Assembly: GCA_021780585.1 (NCBI GenBank)
Contig: JAJXYM010000298.1
Span: forward strand, 1-10,743
Reading direction: 5' to 3'
Origin: Deltaproteobacteria bacterium
GTDB lineage: Bacteria; Desulfobacterota; Binatia; Binatales; Binataceae
DNA length: 10,743 nucleotides
How positions within the stretch are numbered: position 1 is the first letter of the stretch; each line of letters opens with the position of its first letter. This document shows, one piece after another, positions 1 to 6,068 of this stretch. A program made the translations under genes and the position numbers. The notes beneath the pieces were generated by a model. That model had not been told where the DNA came from, made no database searches, and saw only the letters and a list, made by a program, of their open reading frames with translations.

Positions 1-221
1 CAGCATAGTTCGGCCGAATCCCTCAAGCCCGCGCGACCCGGGGCGTCGATCGCGAAGCGCCAGTCGCGTTCGCGACCCTCCGCCGGCCGGCCAGGCCCGC
101 CGCCGCCGCAGCGCGCCCGAGCGAATCCACGGCGTTGCGAAAAGCCGCATATCGCCCGTTCGGCCGCGTAGCGAAAAGGGGCGCATCGGCCGAGTCCGCC
201 GCCGCCGTGTTCGAATGAGCT
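1..221. other. unassigned GC-rich flank
   Basis: No gene is recognised here. Plus frame 1 is open from base 1 to a TAG at 169-171, but its translation is rich in Arg, Pro and Ala, as random GC-rich DNA would give, and matches nothing I know. It could be the tail of a gene that starts outside the window. No hairpin followed by a T-tract is seen for ending transcription of the minus-strand kelch gene that stops at 222. Confidence 0.5.
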
Positions 222-2225
222 TTAGGGCAGTACGGTCATCGTGGCTCCCGCCCGCGCCGCAACCATATGCGGAAGCGGGATGAAGCCGCTCGTGATGTCG
301 TTGAACAGCTCGGCGCTGTTGATCGGGTCATGGCGCCCGCCGCCGCGACCGCCCGCGACGATCGCGGCGCCCGTCAGCGGTCCGCTCGCGAAGCTCACGG
401 AGACGGCTTCGCTGCGCGCCGCGACCATCGCGGAGTTGCATCCGTTGGTGACCGGATTCAACCCGCCGACGCACACTGAATTGTTATGCGCGACGTTGAG
501 GATTTCCGCCGTCGCCAGGGGTTGCCCGGCCACTCCCACGCCGCCCGCGACCAGGGCCAGGCCGCCGAGCAGTCCATTGGCGAAGGGCGCAATGGTCTCT
601 GACTGGCGGCCGTCGATCAGCGACAGGCTTTGCGACAGGACCTGGTTGGCGGGATTGTAAACGTCGGTGCTGCGCAGGGCGGCGCCGGGATTCACAGTGT
701 TCGACAGGTTGTCGCCCTCGATCATGTAGACGCGGCCGCCCGCGCCCGGCGCGATCGCGTCTTTCCAGCGCGGACTGCTCATCGAACGGTTGCAGAGTCC
801 GGTGGTTTTGGAGACCCCTGCGACGCACGTGAAGCTTTCGGCGTTTTGATTGAACACTTCCGCGCTATTGAGCGGATTGCCGGAACCGTCAAGGCCGCCG
901 GCGATCAGCACGTCGCCCTCCTGCGCGCAACTCGCGCCGCATCCGACCATCGCGAACGCCGTATGCGCGCCGCGCGGCACGTTCAGCGCGCCGGTCGTGT
1001 ACGAAAACGTGCCCGAGGCCGGATCGAACAACTCGGCCGTCGCATCGGGCGTGGCGCCGGTGGTCAGTCCGCCGACGATCAGCACCTGGCCGGCCAGCGG
1101 ACCCTCGGTCAGCAGGGTTGCGGTATGACTCGTGCGCGGATCGTTCATCGCGCCGGCGCTGGTAAATTTCCCGGTGGCGGGATCGTAAATTTCCGCGGCG
1201 GCGGTAATCGTGCCGTTGCGATCCGTCGTGCCGCCCGTGATCAGCACGTCGCCGCCCAGCGCCGGAACGACATTCGGATCCAGCCAGGTCGCGGTATGGC
1301 CGATGCGCGGCGACGCCATCGCGGCGGTCTTGGTGAATTTGCACGTGGCGGAGTTGAAAATTTCAGCGGTCGCCAGCGGCGCGCCAGTGCCGCCGCTCCC
1401 GCCCGCGATCAGCGCGAGCGGCGGCGCGGAGCCGCCCGGATTAACGCCGACTCCGATCACGGTCAGCTTGAGCGTCAGCGGCGGCGACGGAGCCGGGTTC
1501 GCGACCAGCAGAGCGCCCTGTTCCGCCATCGGACAGAACGGCGTGACGGTAATCAGTATGTGGCAGCTCGAATTGGCGGGCACGGCCGCGGCGCAATCGG
1601 TGCTTTGCACCGCGAAGCTGCCGGTGGCCTGCGCGCTGGTGTAAGCGATCGCGACCGGATTTTGATTGGTGAGCGTTACCGTAAGGGGCGTGCCGCTGGT
1701 GGCGCCAACCTGCTGGCGGCCGAACGATAGCGCCTTTTTCGGCGCGATCTTGAACAGACCCGGCACGCCGCGGCCGGCCAGCGGCACGCGATGGCTGCCG
1801 AGGTCATCCTTGATGGTCAGCGTGCCTTCGCGCGCGCCGAGCGCCGTTGGCGTGAACGTCAGCCTGACGTAACAGTTCGCGCCCTTGGCCAGCGTGCCCT
1901 GACAATCGCTGCTGGCGACCGCGAAATCCGTCGGATCGGTCCCGGTAATCGCGACCGACGTGATCGCCAGCGGCGCGCCCGCGCGCGGATTCACATAGCG
2001 CACCTGCACTTCCGGGCTGGTCGCGGAACTGGTGACGCCCACCACTTCGTTGGGAAATTCGACCCGGTCGGGCGCGAATTTGGGCGGCGCCTGGACCGCC
2101 GCCGCGCGCGGCGGAAACGCCGCCAGGCTCAGAACAAACGCGAGGAACAAGGCAAATCGATGCGGTTTCGGCAACAATGGTTCCGTTTGCATGGCGGGAG
2201 CAATCCATCTCGGTCGTTTTCGCAT
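222..2225 (-). CDS. exported Ig-like (choice-of-anchor D type) / kelch-repeat propeller protein
   Basis: Predicted 667-residue exported protein. A basic N-terminus and hydrophobic stretch (about residues 23-37) ending in PRAAA-VQA look like a Sec signal peptide. Residues about 50-155 and 156-260 are two Ig-like beta domains of the ASPM/SPD-2/Hydin or choice-of-anchor-D kind, each with a C-x9-C pair (C108/C118, C211/C221) before a V/F-TP strand. Residues 268-667 hold seven kelch-type units, each with a hydrophobic strand ending in GG (270, 326, 380, 438, 498 degenerate, 556, 620) followed by an AE(I/L/V)(F/Y)(N/D) strand, so a seven-bladed propeller is expected. Blades 4 and 6 carry similar C-x10-C inserts. 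No transmembrane anchor, PEP-CTERM or other sorting tail is visible. The frame stays open to a GTG at 2294, but a good promoter (2254-2282) lies inside that extension, so I chose the ATG at 2225; the ATG at 2189 is also possible. Function unknown; surface binding or matrix role is inferred from the architecture. Confidence 0.92.
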   Translation of the reverse strand: MRKRPRWIAPAMQTEPLLPKPHRFALFLAFVLSLAAFPPRAAAVQAPPKFAPDRVEFPNEVVGVTSSATSPEVQVRYVNPRAGAPLAITSVAITGTDPTDFAVASSDCQGTLAKGANCYVRLTFTPTALGAREGTLTIKDDLGSHRVPLAGRGVPGLFKIAPKKALSFGRQQVGATSGTPLTVTLTNQNPVAIAYTSAQATGSFAVQSTDCAAAVPANSSCHILITVTPFCPMAEQGALLVANPAPSPPLTLKLTVIGVGVNPGGSAPPLALIAGGSGGTGAPLATAEIFNSATCKFTKTAAMASPRIGHTATWLDPNVVPALGGDVLITGGTTDRNGTITAAAEIYDPATGKFTSAGAMNDPRTSHTATLLTEGPLAGQVLIVGGLTTGATPDATAELFDPASGTFSYTTGALNVPRGAHTAFAMVGCGASCAQEGDVLIAGGLDGSGNPLNSAEVFNQNAESFTCVAGVSKTTGLCNRSMSSPRWKDAIAPGAGGRVYMIEGDNLSNTVNPGAALRSTDVYNPANQVLSQSLSLIDGRQSETIAPFANGLLGGLALVAGGVGVAGQPLATAEILNVAHNNSVCVGGLNPVTNGCNSAMVAARSEAVSVSFASGPLTGAAIVAGGRGGGRHDPINSAELFNDITSGFIPLPHMVAARAGATMTVLP

Positions 2226-2253
2226 GAATCCCGGCTTCGCCGTCGGTTGACCG

Positions 2254-2282
2254 AGTATAGACGGCGTAGGTGAATGTACCAA
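2254..2282 (-). promoter_or_regulatory. sigma70-type promoter of the kelch gene
   Basis: Read on the minus strand, the -35 element is TTGGTA (2277-2282), followed by a 17-base spacer and the -10 element TATACT (2254-2259, 5 of 6 to consensus). Transcription would begin near 2247, about 22 bases before the ATG at 2225. A GGGA lies a few bases before that ATG. The promoter falls downstream of the GTG at 2294, which argues against that GTG as the start. Confidence 0.6.
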
Positions 2283-2358
2283 TCCGTGGACCACTCCCGC
2301 GCGCGCGAAGCGGGAGGAACGGCCGAAGCGGCGTTATCGGCCGTGGCTGCGCGCCGGC

Positions 2359-2396
2359 AAAAAAGAACGGCGGCGTCGCGATTTCGCGGCGCCGCC
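2359..2396 (-). terminator. rho-independent terminator of the 2486-3445 gene
   Basis: The arms GGCGGCG-T-CGCG (2369-2380) and CGCG-G-CGCCGCC (2385-2396) pair 11 of 12 positions around a four-base loop (2381-2384). On the minus strand the hairpin is followed by GTTC and then six T (plus-strand A6 at 2359-2364). The orientation fits termination of the minus-strand solenoid gene, whose stop codon is about 90 bases upstream. It separates that transcript from the kelch gene, which has its own promoter at 2254-2282. Confidence 0.8.
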
Positions 2397-2485
2397 GCTG
2401 AATCCAATTGGTCGGGGCCTCACGCGCGGGGCTTGGCCTGGCCGTCACGCGCGCGCCGGTCAGGCCAGATGAATCAATCCCGTCT

Positions 2486-3445
2486 TCATCCAGGCGACGA
2501 GCACGCGGGCAGGGAAAGACCCGTCGCCGGTTGAAAGAAGACGCGGAGGTTCGGCCCGGTCGTGATGCCGAAATCGCAGACGATCGCGCCGTAAACCGTG
2601 ACGCCCGAGCCCAACGTGCAGATATTGCCGCCATGCATGGTGCCGTACACCACGCTCGAGTTATTCAGGTGCAGCACGCCGTTGGGACCGGGATTGCCGG
2701 TAGTTTCGTACGGCTCCGCAGTCGCCGTGATCCAGACGTTGTTCGGCTTCAAACCACCGGCCAACACGATCTTCGCGCCGTAGCCCAAGGTGATATTGCC
2801 CTCGGTTTCGAGGACCACCGTGTCGCTTGCGCCGCCCGAAATCGTCAGTACGGAGGAGTTGCCCAAGGTGATATTCGGCGTGTCGATCACGTTGAGGCCG
2901 CCGCTTACGCTATCGGTAATTTTCATGGACTTGCTTGCGGCCAGATTGATCGCGGCTAGGGTCTGTGATGGCGCCTGGCAGAGCACCGTCTCGTCAACCA
3001 CCTCTTCCTGATTGACGGCGCCGGCGAGCAAATTGATGTCGCTGTTCGATCCGCTGGTGTCGATTGACGCGCAGTTTGCGCCGACATTGAGAGTCACGCT
3101 GCCGCCAGCGTCGGTGACGCAAGCGCCCAGCACGTGGGCGTAATTCTCCAACGTGATCTGCGAGCCGGGCGGCGCCAACTCGAATCTGGAGGTCACGACG
3201 TCGCCGTCGATATGGGAATTGTTGCCGCCAATCGTGATCGGGTTGTAGGTCGCTCCGACGTTGGCCCCCGCCCCCTTGACCAGCGCGGAATTCCCCAGGG
3301 ACAAAGCGCCGGCGTCGCTAACCACCGCAAATTGCCCGAGTGGCCCCAGCGTAACCTGCGCTTGCGCTGGACCCGCCGCATAGATGAACAGCATCGCGGC
3401 AAACGCCGCGACGCCCTTCCATGACAATAGATTATCTCGCTGCAT
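2486..3445 (-). CDS. secreted beta-solenoid-like protein (ice-binding-like/DUF3494-like)
   Basis: Predicted 319-residue secreted protein with a signal peptide ending AQA|Q at residues 27-30. The mature part is rich in short beta-repeat phrases such as LGNS, TLGN and LTISGG, with Gly/Asn turns. It includes a QFAVVSDAGALSLGN segment (38-52) and a GTM...G.TVYGAIV segment near the C-terminus. This pattern resembles the ice-binding-like (DUF3494) beta-solenoid fold of bacterial adhesins, but the match is distant and ice binding is not implied. Residues about 97-310 align with the N-terminal half of the divergent gene at 3869-5656, about half identical over residues 98-137, with four shared cysteines (109, 125, 276, 290). 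It has extra cysteines at 156 and 315 and no visible anchor. The start is supported by GGGAGGAG (3449-3456) just upstream of the ATG. A terminator follows the gene. Function unknown. Confidence 0.9.
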   Translation of the reverse strand: MQRDNLLSWKGVAAFAAMLFIYAAGPAQAQVTLGPLGQFAVVSDAGALSLGNSALVKGAGANVGATYNPITIGGNNSHIDGDVVTSRFELAPPGSQITLENYAHVLGACVTDAGGSVTLNVGANCASIDTSGSNSDINLLAGAVNQEEVVDETVLCQAPSQTLAAINLAASKSMKITDSVSGGLNVIDTPNITLGNSSVLTISGGASDTVVLETEGNITLGYGAKIVLAGGLKPNNVWITATAEPYETTGNPGPNGVLHLNNSSVVYGTMHGGNICTLGSGVTVYGAIVCDFGITTGPNLRVFFQPATGLSLPACSSPG

Positions 3446-3469
3446 AGGCTCCTCCCGCCCATTTTTTCT

Positions 3470-3497
3470 ACTATTTTGTCGTGCTCTTGTCTATCAA
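3470..3497 (-). promoter_or_regulatory. candidate promoter of the 2486-3445 gene
   Basis: On the minus strand, TTGATA (3492-3497, 5 of 6 to the -35 consensus) is followed after 16 bases by AATAGT (3470-3475, 4 of 6 to the -10 consensus). Transcription would start near 3463, giving a short leader that still holds the strong ribosome binding site at 3449-3456. The -10 match is modest. Confidence 0.35.
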
Positions 3498-3746
3498 TCG
3501 CTTAAGCGGATTATCCTTCAAACTTTCGCGATAATGCGTGAAATTTCTATCAGGTCCTTTGACGCCGCATGGCGCGCGTGAATCGCCGATGAGCGGGCGC
3601 GAAACGGGCATTGCGGCCATCGCGCTCCGGTTGAACGATACGGCGCTTATCGGTCTCGGCGCGCGGGCCGCGGACCGAGTCGGCACGTAGACAAGACAGG
3701 CATGAAGTTGTTGAACCAAGATGATTCATAGTCATCAAAGAATATC

Positions 3747-3775
3747 TTGACATTCTATTGCAGCCAGATTAAAAG
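3747..3775 (+). promoter_or_regulatory. candidate sigma70-type promoter of the 3869-5656 gene
   Basis: A perfect -35 hexamer TTGACA (3747-3752) is followed by a 17-base spacer and TAAAAG (3770-3775, 4 of 6 to the -10 consensus), in a locally AT-rich stretch. Transcription would start near 3782, giving a leader of about 87 bases before the ATG at 3869. Confidence 0.5.
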
Positions 3776-3804
3776 ACGGAGACACAGAGCCGACGATAGG
3801 CCGA

Positions 3805-3853
3805 ACTTGCGCGAAGTCGTCCCGCGCTTTACTTCGGCCGGGTCCGCCCGGTC
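3805..3853 (+). promoter_or_regulatory. structured 5' leader with competing stems
   Basis: The AAGT at 3814-3817 can pair with ACTT (3805-3808) or, as CGAAGT (3812-3817), with ACTTCG (3831-3836). A separate stem GGCCGGG (3836-3842) with CCCGGTC (3847-3853), loop TCCG, ends four bases before the ribosome binding site GAGAGG (3858-3863). GC-rich DNA forms stems by chance, so regulation of translation is only a possibility. Confidence 0.3.
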
Positions 3854-3868
3854 AATCGAGAGGCCGCC

Positions 3869-5656
3869 ATGGCAAAATACCTTCGTCGATCAACCCTATG
3901 TGTCCTGAGTCTGCTTTTTATCGTGGACGCGATGGCGGTGCCGGCGCGCGCGGAAACCTGGAGCGGGGGCGACGTTTTCGTCGCCACTGGCGGGGTCGCG
4001 ACGCCGGGAATAGTCGGGGGATCGGACGTGGCGATCGGGAATAATTCGATCGCCGGACACGACGCGGTCGCCGCGTCGGGCGCGCTGATGCTGAGCAATT
4101 ATGCGCAAACGCTTGGCGTATGCGTTACCAGCGGGGCGGCTCCGCAACTTAAGGTCGGCGCGGTTTGCGGCGGGGTCGATACCTCGGGAACCAACCCCGA
4201 CCTGACGGCCTATACCAACGCGTCGGGTGATTTGGCGGCCTTCGAGGCCGCGCTCGCCGCGGCCCCGCCGACGCAGACGCTCGCGGCGATCGATTTGGCG
4301 GCGGGCAAGAGCGCGACGATAACGGCGGTCGCCGGCGCGAACATTATAGAGGTTCCGACCGTGACGCTGGGCAATTCGGCCACGCTGACGCTGGCCGGTC
4401 CGGCCACGGCGACGGTGGTGCTCGAAATCACCGGCAATCTGTCGATCGGCTCGGGCGCGGCGATCGTGTTGGCCGGTATGCAGCCGGCCAACGTAATCAT
4501 TAATGTCGGTGGCGCGATCGGCGGATGGGGCGCGTCGAGCCGGATCAGCGGCACGCTGATCGCTCCGGGCGGCGGCTGCGCCGGAATGTCGGGCGTCACG
4601 ATCGACGGCGCGCTCGTATGTGCGGGCGCGATCGCCTTCGGGACCAACTTCAAGGTTGACTACGCCCCGGCGACGGTGACGGTCGGCGGCGTGCCGCTGG
4701 GTAACGTCCAGGCGTTCGCGCTATTGAGCCTCGGCGGCGGCGTGAGCGTGGGCAACGTCGCGCGGCTGAGCGCCAATCCGTCGGCGAGCTACCTGGTTTA
4801 CGATAACAGCGGCGGTTTCATTCAGGCGCTGTCCAACCATCTGCGGATCGATCCCGACTTCACCACGGGATGCGCGTTCAACAACGCCGGCAACAAGCTC
4901 TTTACGACCGATTTCAGCGCGACCCGCCTGACCATTTACGATAATCGCGCGCCTCATCCGATTGACCAGACGCTCAACCCCGGGGCCAAAATCGGCGCCA
5001 ACAGCCATGTCGAGTCGATCGTCTTCGACCACGCGGGCAACTTTTATGTTGGCAGTCCGGACGGCCAGAAGCTGCTCAAGTACAGCCCGCTGACGGTGCT
5101 GGTCGCGACCTTTGCGCCCGCGATCGAGCCGGGCGGGCGCGGGATCGACTGGATCGACCTTGCCGCCGACCAATGCACCATTTTTTATACCTCGGAAGGA
5201 ACCTCGATCCGGCGCTTCGACGTCTGCCAGAATCAGCAGTTGCCGGATTTCGTCGACAATCTGTCAAACAACGGAGCCGCCTACGGAATCCGGATTCTGC
5301 CCGACGGCACGGTGCTGCTGGCGGACCTGGGCGAGGTTATCCGCTTCGACGCGAACGGGAATCAGATTCAGACCTACAATGTGCCGGGCGAAGTCGGACC
5401 GTCGGGAAGTTCGTACGGATGGTTCGCGGTGGCGCTCGATCCCGACGGGACCTCGTTCTGGGCAGGCAGCCAGTTCACCGGCAACGTCTATCGTCTTGAC
5501 CTGAGCAGTGGTGCGGTCGAACTCGGTCCGGTCGCGACCGGGGCCGGCGCCGGTTTCCTGGGCGGAATCTGCATCAAGGGCGCGCCGACCGCCGCGCAGA
5601 CGCCGTCGCCATGCCTGTCGGCGAAGCATCGGCGCGTCTCCTGCGTTCAACCGTAG
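3869..5656 (+). CDS. secreted solenoid domain fused to NHL/SMP-30-like beta-propeller
   Basis: Predicted 595-residue exported protein with a signal peptide ending ARA|E (residues 26-29). Residues about 30-270 form a beta-solenoid-like domain paralogous to the 2486-3445 product. Shared phrases include NYA..LG.CVT, DTSG.N.D, QTLAAI(D/N)LAA and TLGNS, and four cysteines are conserved (85, 100, 237, 251). Residues about 305-575 carry five or six propeller-type repeats with phrases such as ESIVFDHAGNFYVG (382-395) and YGIRILPDGTVLLAD (472-486), as in NHL/SMP-30-like proteins. Between them, residues 276-300 (PLGNVQAFALLSLGGGVSVGN) resemble the first mature strands of the paralogue, as though a second solenoid copy began and was replaced by the propeller. 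No anchor or sorting tail is seen; the C-terminus is short, basic and has two cysteines. GAGAGG (3858-3863) lies five bases before the ATG. Function unknown; binding or structural role on the cell surface is inferred. Confidence 0.92.
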   Translation: MAKYLRRSTLCVLSLLFIVDAMAVPARAETWSGGDVFVATGGVATPGIVGGSDVAIGNNSIAGHDAVAASGALMLSNYAQTLGVCVTSGAAPQLKVGAVCGGVDTSGTNPDLTAYTNASGDLAAFEAALAAAPPTQTLAAIDLAAGKSATITAVAGANIIEVPTVTLGNSATLTLAGPATATVVLEITGNLSIGSGAAIVLAGMQPANVIINVGGAIGGWGASSRISGTLIAPGGGCAGMSGVTIDGALVCAGAIAFGTNFKVDYAPATVTVGGVPLGNVQAFALLSLGGGVSVGNVARLSANPSASYLVYDNSGGFIQALSNHLRIDPDFTTGCAFNNAGNKLFTTDFSATRLTIYDNRAPHPIDQTLNPGAKIGANSHVESIVFDHAGNFYVGSPDGQKLLKYSPLTVLVATFAPAIEPGGRGIDWIDLAADQCTIFYTSEGTSIRRFDVCQNQQLPDFVDNLSNNGAAYGIRILPDGTVLLADLGEVIRFDANGNQIQTYNVPGEVGPSGSSYGWFAVALDPDGTSFWAGSQFTGNVYRLDLSSGAVELGPVATGAGAGFLGGICIKGAPTAAQTPSPCLSAKHRRVSCVQP

Positions 5657-5687
5657 GCGGGCCAAGGCGGGGCAAATCGCCGCAAAG

Positions 5688-5712
5688 TTGGTAAATTTCG
5701 GAAATTTCCCAA
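5688..5712. repeat. 25-base near-perfect dyad, candidate operator
   Basis: The arms TTGGTAAATTTC and GAAATTTCCCAA flank a single central G at 5700, with 11 of 12 pairs complementary (only 5692/5708 fails). The core GGAAATTTCC (5700-5709) is itself a perfect palindrome. A one-base centre and absence of a T-tract make a terminator unlikely, and AT-rich symmetry of this size suits a dimeric regulator. It lies 32 bases after the stop of the 3869-5656 gene. Confidence 0.5.
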
Positions 5713-5740
5713 GGTCTTGCGATCAGGCCAACGTTCAGGA

Positions 5741-5770
5741 ATTGACTTATGCTGGTCAATATAAGATAAA
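5741..5770 (+). promoter_or_regulatory. ATTGAC-N8-GTCAAT dyad overlapping promoter-like hexamers
   Basis: ATTGAC (5741-5746) and GTCAAT (5755-5760) form a perfect six-base inverted repeat with an eight-base gap. The first arm contains TTGACT (5742-5747, -35-like), and GATAAA (5765-5770) lies 17 bases downstream as a weak -10 candidate. A protein bound at the dyad would cover the -35 side. The distance to the next gene (about 300 bases) makes its role uncertain. Confidence 0.3.
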
Positions 5771-5987
5771 AGAGCGTGTCAGAACTTAATTTTTCACGAT
5801 GTCGAGAGAGTTTTGCCGTGCCGGATGGCGGATCTGTCCGACGTGGGCATCCGAATTGCTTGTCGAAGATGCTCGCAACGGTCCGAAGCGGGGATTCTTG
5901 ATCATAGTGCCCCATTTGTAATCTAGATTTACGAATTTACCGCAACGCTGTCTTTTGATGGCGAATAGATGTTTTAAATGGTGTGAC

Positions 5988-6015
5988 TTGACTCATTTCA
6001 GGTTACATATACATT
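5988..6015 (+). promoter_or_regulatory. candidate promoter of the polysaccharide operon
   Basis: TTGACT (5988-5993, 5 of 6 to -35) is followed after 16 bases by TACATT (6010-6015, 4 of 6 to -10); TATACA (6008-6013) is an alternative with a short spacer. Transcription would begin near 6022, leaving a leader of about 45 bases that contains the GGGAGG ribosome binding site (6055-6060). Inverted GGTGTGA (5980-5986) and TTACACC (6014-6020) flank the hexamers and may be a regulator site. Confidence 0.42.
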
Positions 6016-6068
6016 ACACCGCAGTGTCGCTGGCTTTAAGCGGGCAATAACTGCGGGAGGCCGGCTCA

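Larger units (their letters stand above)
3446..3868. other. divergent intergenic region between solenoid paralogues
   Basis: This 423-base gap separates two divergently transcribed paralogues. It holds a weak leftward promoter (3470-3497), a perfect 10-base palindrome CGCTTAAGCG at 3499-3508, a rightward promoter (3747-3775) and a structured leader (3805-3853). The stretch 3540-3720 is GC-rich with no signal I can name. Possible short frames here lack a ribosome binding site and plausible composition, so I call no gene. Confidence 0.6.
5657..6068. other. AT-richer intergenic region ahead of the EPS operon
   Basis: This 412-base gap is clearly poorer in GC than its surroundings; for example 23 of 60 bases are G/C in 5761-5820 and 24 of 60 in 5941-6000. 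It contains a 25-base dyad (5688-5712), a second dyad over a TTGACT hexamer (5741-5760), a palindrome AATCTAGATT (5920-5929) beside a repeated ATTTAC (5927-5932, 5935-5940), and a promoter candidate (5988-6015). I find no convincing gene in either strand and no recognisable insertion-sequence ends. It is best read as the control region of the downstream polysaccharide operon, possibly with decayed foreign DNA. Confidence 0.6.

Noticed and set aside
903..1253. Identical 15-base segments GATCAGCACGTCGCC at 903-917 and 1239-1253
   Set aside because: They encode the same GDVLI strand motif of two kelch blades, so they are explained by the protein repeat rather than a DNA element.
630..1730. A 366-codon plus-strand open frame opposite the kelch gene
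   Set aside because: The translation is very rich in Arg, Gly and Ala and has no domain pattern. The minus-strand frame shows clear kelch and Ig-like repeats.
5667..5690. GGGGCAAATCGCCGCAAAG, reminiscent of the cyclic-di-GMP-I riboswitch core
   Set aside because: The hairpin that must separate the GGCAAA and CGCAAAG parts is missing and the element lies just after a stop codon, far from the next gene.
5574..5915. A 113-codon minus-strand frame across the low-GC gap
   Set aside because: It runs into the antisense of the propeller gene, lacks a convincing ribosome binding site, and resembles no family I can name. A decayed gene cannot be excluded.
6030..6046. A possible sigma54 site, CTGGC then GGGCA, with GG and GC ten bases apart
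   Set aside because: Only the GG/GC core and a few flanking bases fit. The predicted transcription start would fall inside the ribosome binding site of the export gene.
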